Shown in pieces: positions 6,676-10,339 of a DNA stretch of 10,339 nucleotides. The stretch's first letter is position 1. Each line of letters opens with the position of its first letter. The notes beneath the pieces are model-generated. The model had not been told where the DNA came from. It did not search any database and saw only the letters and a program-made list of their open reading frames with translations. Position numbers and translations under genes: made by a program. Source of the stretch: Oscillospiraceae bacterium (lineage in GTDB: Bacteria; Bacillota; Clostridia; Oscillospirales; Ruminococcaceae); the NCBI GenBank assembly GCA_003445125.1, contig DLVP01000102.1, positions 1-10,339 on the forward strand, read 5' to 3'.

Positions 6676-7591
6676 TCTTCGCCGCCGCTACTGCGAGCAG
6701 TTGGAAACCATGAATGACCGACTGCGCGAAAAAAACTTTGCGGCACAGTGCGAAAGCTATTATCAGAATCAGATTGCGCATACAGCGCAAAGGCTGATCC
6801 AAAGCGGACAGCAGATTGTGCTGCTTTCGGGACCGTCGGCGTCGGGCAAGACCACCACGGCGCAGAAGCTGGCGCAGACGCTGGAATGTCGTTTCGATCG
6901 GCGGGCGCACGTCATCAGCCTGGACGATTTTTTTGTCGGGAAAGGGAACTATCCGAAGCTCCCCGACGGCAGAGAGGACTTTGAAAGCGTTGATGCGCTG
7001 CACCTGACGCTGTTTCAGGAAACGGTGGATGCCCTGCTGTGTCAGGGACGCGCCATGATGCCGCAGTTTGATTTTTCGGCATCGGTGCGCAAGGACGGCG
7101 CGTATGAACTGGAGGTCGGAAAACGGGATGTCGTGATTTTCGAGGGTATTCATGCGCTCAATCCGCGCCTCATGCCCGCCGACCACGGAAAGGACGCCTA
7201 TCGCGTGTATGTGTCTCCGAAATGCCAGATTTGCCGCGGCGATGCACTGTTTTTCCCCAGCCGTGACTTGCGGCTTGTGCGGCGGATGGTGCGGGATCGG
7301 CTGTTTCGCGGATATTCGTTTTCGCAGACGGCAAAAATCTGGGATAATGTCTGCGCGGGAGAGCGGAAAAATATCCGTCCCTTTTCCTCCACGGCAGACA
7401 GCGTCATCGATACCACGCACGGCTACGAATACGGCTTGTATGCAAACTATTTGCAGGATGCCGTGTCCGATGAGGATCCGATTGTGCGCGGCATGGCGGA
7501 AAAAATCGGTCAGTTTGTCCGGATTTCACCCTCGGCGGTGCCTTCGGACAGTATGATAAGAGAATTTATAGGAAAGGGCGAATCTATATGA
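6653..7591 (+). CDS. Uridine-kinase/phosphoribulokinase-family nucleoside kinase
   Basis: This cytosolic P-loop kinase of 312 residues probably phosphorylates uridine, cytidine or a related nucleoside with ATP or GTP. The Walker A motif is GPSASGKTT at 60-68. SLDDFFVG supplies the acidic residue at the position of the catalytic aspartate of uridine kinases, and VVIFEGIHALN is the typical Walker-B-like strand. RRMVRDRLFRGYSF is the lid-like arginine region. The C-terminal part (HGYEYG, IGQFVRISPSAVPSDSMIREFIG) matches the kinase half of larger clostridial uridine-kinase-like proteins, which carry an N-terminal TGS/threonyl-tRNA-synthetase-like part. Here only about 55 residues precede the P-loop, so that part is missing. 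The ATG at 6653 is preferred, with an AGGAAAG-type site upstream; in-frame ATGs at 6602 and 6620 would overlap hemZ more deeply. The stop overlaps the next start as ATGA. Confidence 0.82.
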   Translation: MNFTENSDLRRRYCEQLETMNDRLREKNFAAQCESYYQNQIAHTAQRLIQSGQQIVLLSGPSASGKTTTAQKLAQTLECRFDRRAHVISLDDFFVGKGNYPKLPDGREDFESVDALHLTLFQETVDALLCQGRAMMPQFDFSASVRKDGAYELEVGKRDVVIFEGIHALNPRLMPADHGKDAYRVYVSPKCQICRGDALFFPSRDLRLVRRMVRDRLFRGYSFSQTAKIWDNVCAGERKNIRPFSSTADSVIDTTHGYEYGLYANYLQDAVSDEDPIVRGMAEKIGQFVRISPSAVPSDSMIREFIGKGESI

Positions 7592-7968
7592 TCAATCTGG
7601 ACAATGTCATTCACACCGTAAAAGAGGCGGCGGCGGTCGCAGGGCAGAAAACTTCGGAGCTGTACGAGCTTTCCAAACTGAAAATGCGGGTGCTTTCTCT
7701 GCGCTCTCAGTTGGGAAAAGAGTATAAGAAGCTGGGAAAAGCCCTGTATCTTTCCCGCACCACCGATGAACACTACGATATTTACATCAACGGCAGAATC
7801 GAAGTGATCTCGGCGATTTTTGAGGAAATCAACGAAATCAACGAGCAGATCAGCGGCATGAAGCCGACTGCGGAGGAAGAGCCGACGGCGGATCGTTCGG
7901 AAGAAATTCAGAAGATTCGTGCGGAAATTGCCGAAATCAAGAATGAGATCAATCAAATCAACGAATAA
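7588..7968 (+). CDS. Small coiled-coil protein of unknown function
   Basis: I do not recognise a named family for this 126-residue protein. Its N-terminal third (VIHTVKEAAAVAGQKTSELYELSKLKM) looks like an amphipathic helix, and the stretch up to about residue 52 recalls small clostridial proteins with a conserved LGKxYKxLGKxLY-like block. Residues about 70-88 and 100-126 show Ile/Leu-Glu-Lys heptads (EEINEINEQI, IRAEIAEIKNEINQINE) and should form coiled coils, separated by a Pro/Glu/Ala-rich linker. There is no cysteine, so no zinc ribbon, and there is no signal peptide or membrane segment. It is probably a cytosolic self-associating or scaffold protein. The ATG overlaps the kinase stop by 4 nt, with GGAAAGGG at 7571-7578 as ribosome binding site, so the two are likely translationally coupled. 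That it is a real gene is well supported by position, ribosome binding site and composition. Confidence 0.85.
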   Translation: MINLDNVIHTVKEAAAVAGQKTSELYELSKLKMRVLSLRSQLGKEYKKLGKALYLSRTTDEHYDIYINGRIEVISAIFEEINEINEQISGMKPTAEEEPTADRSEEIQKIRAEIAEIKNEINQINE

Positions 7969-7988
7969 AAACCGAAAGCGGTGCGGCA

Positions 7989-9722
7989 GTGGAGAATAAG
8001 ACGAAACAAAGCTTTCTGCACGGTGCGGTGATTCTGACGGCGGCAACGGTCATTGTCAAGGTGGTCGGGGCGCTGTTCAAGATTCCGCTCGGCAATATCA
8101 TCGGCAATGTGGGCATGGGGTACTTCAATACCGCCTATGCGCTGTTCAACGTGGTCTATTCGCTGGCAATTGCGGGTCTTCCGATTGCGGTGGCAAAATT
8201 GGTGTCGGAATATGAAGCGCTCGGACGTCACCGCGATACGCGGCGGGTGCTGCGGATTTCGCGCGGACTGTTTCTGCTGACGGGCGTGATCGGCTCGGTG
8301 GTAATGCTGGCGGGCGCGCGGGTGTATGCCAATGCGGTGAATAACCCGAACGCCGTCTTTGCGGTGATTGCCCTGGCGCCGACGATCTTTTTCGCCTGCG
8401 TGATGAGTATTTACCGCGGGTATTACGAGGGTCTCAAGAATATGTACCCGACCGCGGTGTCCCAAATCGTGGAAGCAACGGTCAAAACGGTGGCGGGTTT
8501 GGGACTGACGGTGCTGATTCTGAACCTTGCGCGCCAAAGCTATGCTCAGACGCAGAAGGTCTTTTGGGTCGCCGTAGGCAGTGCCGAGGATGCGGAAATG
8601 ATTGCCTTGGCGTTTGCGGCGGCGGGCGCGATGCTCGGCGTCAGTATCAGCACCATCGGCGGTGCGGTGTATCTGATGTTCCGCCACAGAAAACGCGGGG
8701 ACGCGTTGACGGCACAGGAACTGATGACGGCGCCGCCTTCGCAGTCTACCCGAAGCATTCTTTCCGCGCTGGTTCGGATTGCCGTGCCGGTGTGTTTGGG
8801 ATCAATTGCCACCAGCCTGACTTCGCTGATCGACAGCTTTTCGGTCATGAACCGCCTGGAAACGGCGATCGGGTCCGATTATGCCGCGATTGCGGCACAG
8901 TACGGCGCTGTACTTCCCTCGGCAAAATCGGATATTCCGAACTTCCTGTTTGGGGCTTACGGATTGGCGCAGACGCTGTTTAATCTTGTGCCCGCGATTA
9001 CGACCACCTTCGGTATCAGCGCACTCCCCGCGATTTCTTCCGCATGGGCGCTCAGAGACCGTGAGGAAATGGGGAAAAACGTCTCGGCGGCGCTGAAACT
9101 GACCTGCCTGGTGGCGATTCCCGCGGGAATCGGAATGAGCGTGCTGGCAGAACCGATCATTCGCCTGATCTATTTCAACAAGGTGGATGAGGCGCTGATT
9201 GCCGTGCCGATTCTTCGGGTACTGGGCATTGCGGTGATTTTCGTGTCGTTCATGTCGCCGATCAACAGTATGCTGCAAGGTATCGGCAAAGCGGATGTAC
9301 CGGTAAAACTGATGCTCGTGGGCGGCGGATTGAAGCTGATCGTGAATTTCGTCTGCGTGGCGGTTCCGCAGTTCAATATCAAAGCGGCGGCGTGGGGAAC
9401 CCTGGCGTGCTATGTGTTCATCGCGGTTTCCAGTATGGCGGTGCTGTTGAAGAAAACCAAAATCAAACTTCCCGTGCGCGAGGTGTTTTTCAAACCGTTG
9501 CTGGCGGGACTCATCTGCGGCGCAACCGCATTTTTGGGCGACCGTTTGCTTTCCGCCTTCCTTCCTTCCAAGCTCGCCACGGTCGGTGCCATCGGTTTGG
9601 CAGCGGTTTTTTACCTGATTTCACTGCTTTTACTGCGTACTTTGTCAAAAAATGACATTTTAATGCTCCCAAAGGGAGAAAAAATTGTAAAAAGACTTGA
9701 AAAAAGGAATCTTTTAAGTTAA
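7989..9722 (+). CDS. SpoVB/YabM/MurJ-like polysaccharide or lipid-linked precursor flippase
   Basis: This 577-residue integral membrane protein of the MATE/MOP-superfamily polysaccharide transporters probably flips a lipid-linked cell-wall precursor across the cytoplasmic membrane. Hydrophobic segments recur along its length and fit about 14 helices. Early ones are near residues 12-32, 48-70, 93-112, 120-140 and 155-176. The first helix carries the family pattern with basic and glycine residues (VKVVGALFKIPLG). The soluble-looking stretch near 178-195, the SMAVLL helix and the tail ILMLPKGEKIVKRL match the SpoVB/YtgP/YabM group. It starts at GTG, 7989-7991, with only a weak AAGCGG site, because the next in-frame ATG would remove the first helix. 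The neighbouring mazG mirrors the Bacillus yabM-yabN order. The last 30 codons are AT-rich and use TTA, TCA, AGA, AGG and GTA codons that are rare elsewhere. Which lipid it moves cannot be told from sequence. Confidence 0.88.
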   Translation: MENKTKQSFLHGAVILTAATVIVKVVGALFKIPLGNIIGNVGMGYFNTAYALFNVVYSLAIAGLPIAVAKLVSEYEALGRHRDTRRVLRISRGLFLLTGVIGSVVMLAGARVYANAVNNPNAVFAVIALAPTIFFACVMSIYRGYYEGLKNMYPTAVSQIVEATVKTVAGLGLTVLILNLARQSYAQTQKVFWVAVGSAEDAEMIALAFAAAGAMLGVSISTIGGAVYLMFRHRKRGDALTAQELMTAPPSQSTRSILSALVRIAVPVCLGSIATSLTSLIDSFSVMNRLETAIGSDYAAIAAQYGAVLPSAKSDIPNFLFGAYGLAQTLFNLVPAITTTFGISALPAISSAWALRDREEMGKNVSAALKLTCLVAIPAGIGMSVLAEPIIRLIYFNKVDEALIAVPILRVLGIAVIFVSFMSPINSMLQGIGKADVPVKLMLVGGGLKLIVNFVCVAVPQFNIKAAAWGTLACYVFIAVSSMAVLLKKTKIKLPVREVFFKPLLAGLICGATAFLGDRLLSAFLPSKLATVGAIGLAAVFYLISLLLLRTLSKNDILMLPKGEKIVKRLEKRNLLS

Positions 9723-9725
9723 TAT
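9697..9725 (+). promoter_or_regulatory. Candidate internal promoter before mazG
   Basis: TTGAAA at 9697-9702 and TAATAT at 9720-9725 are separated by 17 bp. The -10 matches consensus at four of six positions, and the overlapping TATATA (9723) is an alternative. The whole stretch 9641-9740 is very AT-rich (about 26 G or C in 100 by my count), and most of the promoter lies inside the end of the flippase gene. Start of transcription would be near 9732, about 20 nt before the mazG ATG. AT-rich DNA produces such matches by chance, so the call is tentative. Confidence 0.4.
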
Positions 9726-9750
9726 ATAAGTAGTGCAGAAAAAACGGGGA

Positions 9751-10339
9751 ATGAATGTGGATTTCAAGAAAAAAGACAGGTATACCGCAGAGGATCTGAA
9801 AACGATTGTTACCCTGCTTCGCGGGGAAAACGGATGCCCGTGGGATCGGGCACAGGATCATCATTCCATCCGCAATAATTTCATTGAGGAAACCTATGAA
9901 GCGGTGGAAGCGTTGGATACGGAAAATCCGACGCTGCTGCGCGAGGAATTGGGCGACGTGCTGCTGCAGGTACTGCTGCACAGCGAGATGGAAAAAGAAG
10001 CGGGACGCTTTTCGTTTGACGATGTGGTCAATGATTTGGCACAGAAACTGGTGTTCCGTCATCCGCACGTTTTCGGCGAAGTCCGGGCGGAAAATGCGCA
10101 GGAAGCACTGAATAGCTGGGATGCCGCGAAAGCACAGGAAAAACAGCAAAATACCGGTACCGACCGGCTGAAAGCCGTGTCGAAGAGCCTGCCTGCCCTG
10201 ATGCGTAGTCAGAAGGTGCTGGGACGGGCTGTGAAAGCCGGGATGGAGGATATGACTCCCGAACAGGCGCTGGAGAATCTGCGGCAGGAAATTGACGGGC
10301 TGGAGCGATTGCTGAAAAAGCAGGATGCCGAAGCGGTCG
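9751..10339 (+). CDS. mazG: MazG nucleoside triphosphate pyrophosphohydrolase (partial, 3' end outside)
   Basis: The open frame runs to the window edge and shows 196 residues. MazG hydrolyses NTPs and dNTPs, including damaged ones, to monophosphates and pyrophosphate, and in E. coli also lowers ppGpp. The family signature is clear: CPWDRAQ at 29-35, then the metal-binding EExxE at 46-50 (E46, E47, E50) and ExxD at 66-69 (E66, D69). FRHPHVFGEV follows, with a conserved Trp in LNSWDAAK. A second helical repeat begins near the edge. Bacillus YabN has a tetrapyrrole-methylase domain in front of MazG; here the protein starts directly with MazG. The start is uncertain: the ATG at 9751 directly abuts a GGGGA stretch (9746-9750), whereas GTG at 9757 would have it 6 nt away. 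The difference is two residues. By synteny, HU and the S4-domain protein RqcP/YabO may follow outside the window. Confidence 0.93.
   Translation, partial: MNVDFKKKDRYTAEDLKTIVTLLRGENGCPWDRAQDHHSIRNNFIEETYEAVEALDTENPTLLREELGDVLLQVLLHSEMEKEAGRFSFDDVVNDLAQKLVFRHPHVFGEVRAENAQEALNSWDAAKAQEKQQNTGTDRLKAVSKSLPALMRSQKVLGRAVKAGMEDMTPEQALENLRQEIDGLERLLKKQDAEAV

Noticed and set aside
9643..9678. Two small hairpins near the flippase 3' end (TGTCA/TGACA at 9643-9657 and CTCCC/GGGAG at 9666-9678) as a terminator
   Set aside because: The stems are only 5 bp, lie inside the coding sequence, and the second is followed by A residues rather than T. They are not enough for an intrinsic terminator.

Overview
This window is an ordinary chromosomal housekeeping region from a bacterium of the Firmicutes, most likely class Clostridia. 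The assignment rests on protein content and gene order: a RecJ and bifunctional Rel pair followed by a HemZ-type radical SAM protein, then a SpoVB/YabM-like flippase followed by MazG, as in Bacillus and Clostridium chromosomes. Base composition is moderately GC-rich, roughly 55% in the coding parts I sampled. All genes are on the + strand, and I see no mobile element, CRISPR array, tRNA, rRNA or defence cassette. I did not find an undescribed biological system here.

Layout. Bases 1-135 hold the 3' end of proC (pyrroline-5-carboxylate reductase). Bases 136-364 are non-coding. They hold two long, nearly perfect hairpins: 139-174, with no U-tract, and 244-285, a bidirectional-looking terminator. 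After them comes a strong sigma-A-type promoter at 301-329. From 365 to the right edge, eight genes are packed head to tail: recJ, a bifunctional (p)ppGpp synthetase/hydrolase (rel), a GloB-like metallo-hydrolase, hemZ, a uridine-kinase-like P-loop kinase, a small coiled-coil protein of unknown function, a 577-residue polysaccharide/lipid flippase of the MATE/MOP superfamily, and a MazG pyrophosphohydrolase cut by the window edge.

Spacing supports one transcription unit. The junctions are +14, -4, -17, -23, -4, +20 and +28 nt, so four of the seven overlap and translational coupling is likely. A second candidate promoter lies in the AT-rich end of the flippase gene, just before mazG.

How the genes might work together is inference. 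RecJ (DNA end resection), Rel (alarmone metabolism), a nucleoside kinase and MazG (hydrolysis of non-canonical NTPs) all touch nucleotide metabolism and genome maintenance. The flippase belongs to envelope synthesis, and HemZ may act on porphyrins. The best leads for a second look are the two hairpins before recJ, the abrupt AT-rich and codon-shifted 3' end of the flippase gene, the unassigned coiled-coil protein, and the stand-alone kinase. Start sites were revised for recJ (365), rel (2416), the kinase (6653) and the flippase (GTG at 7989).
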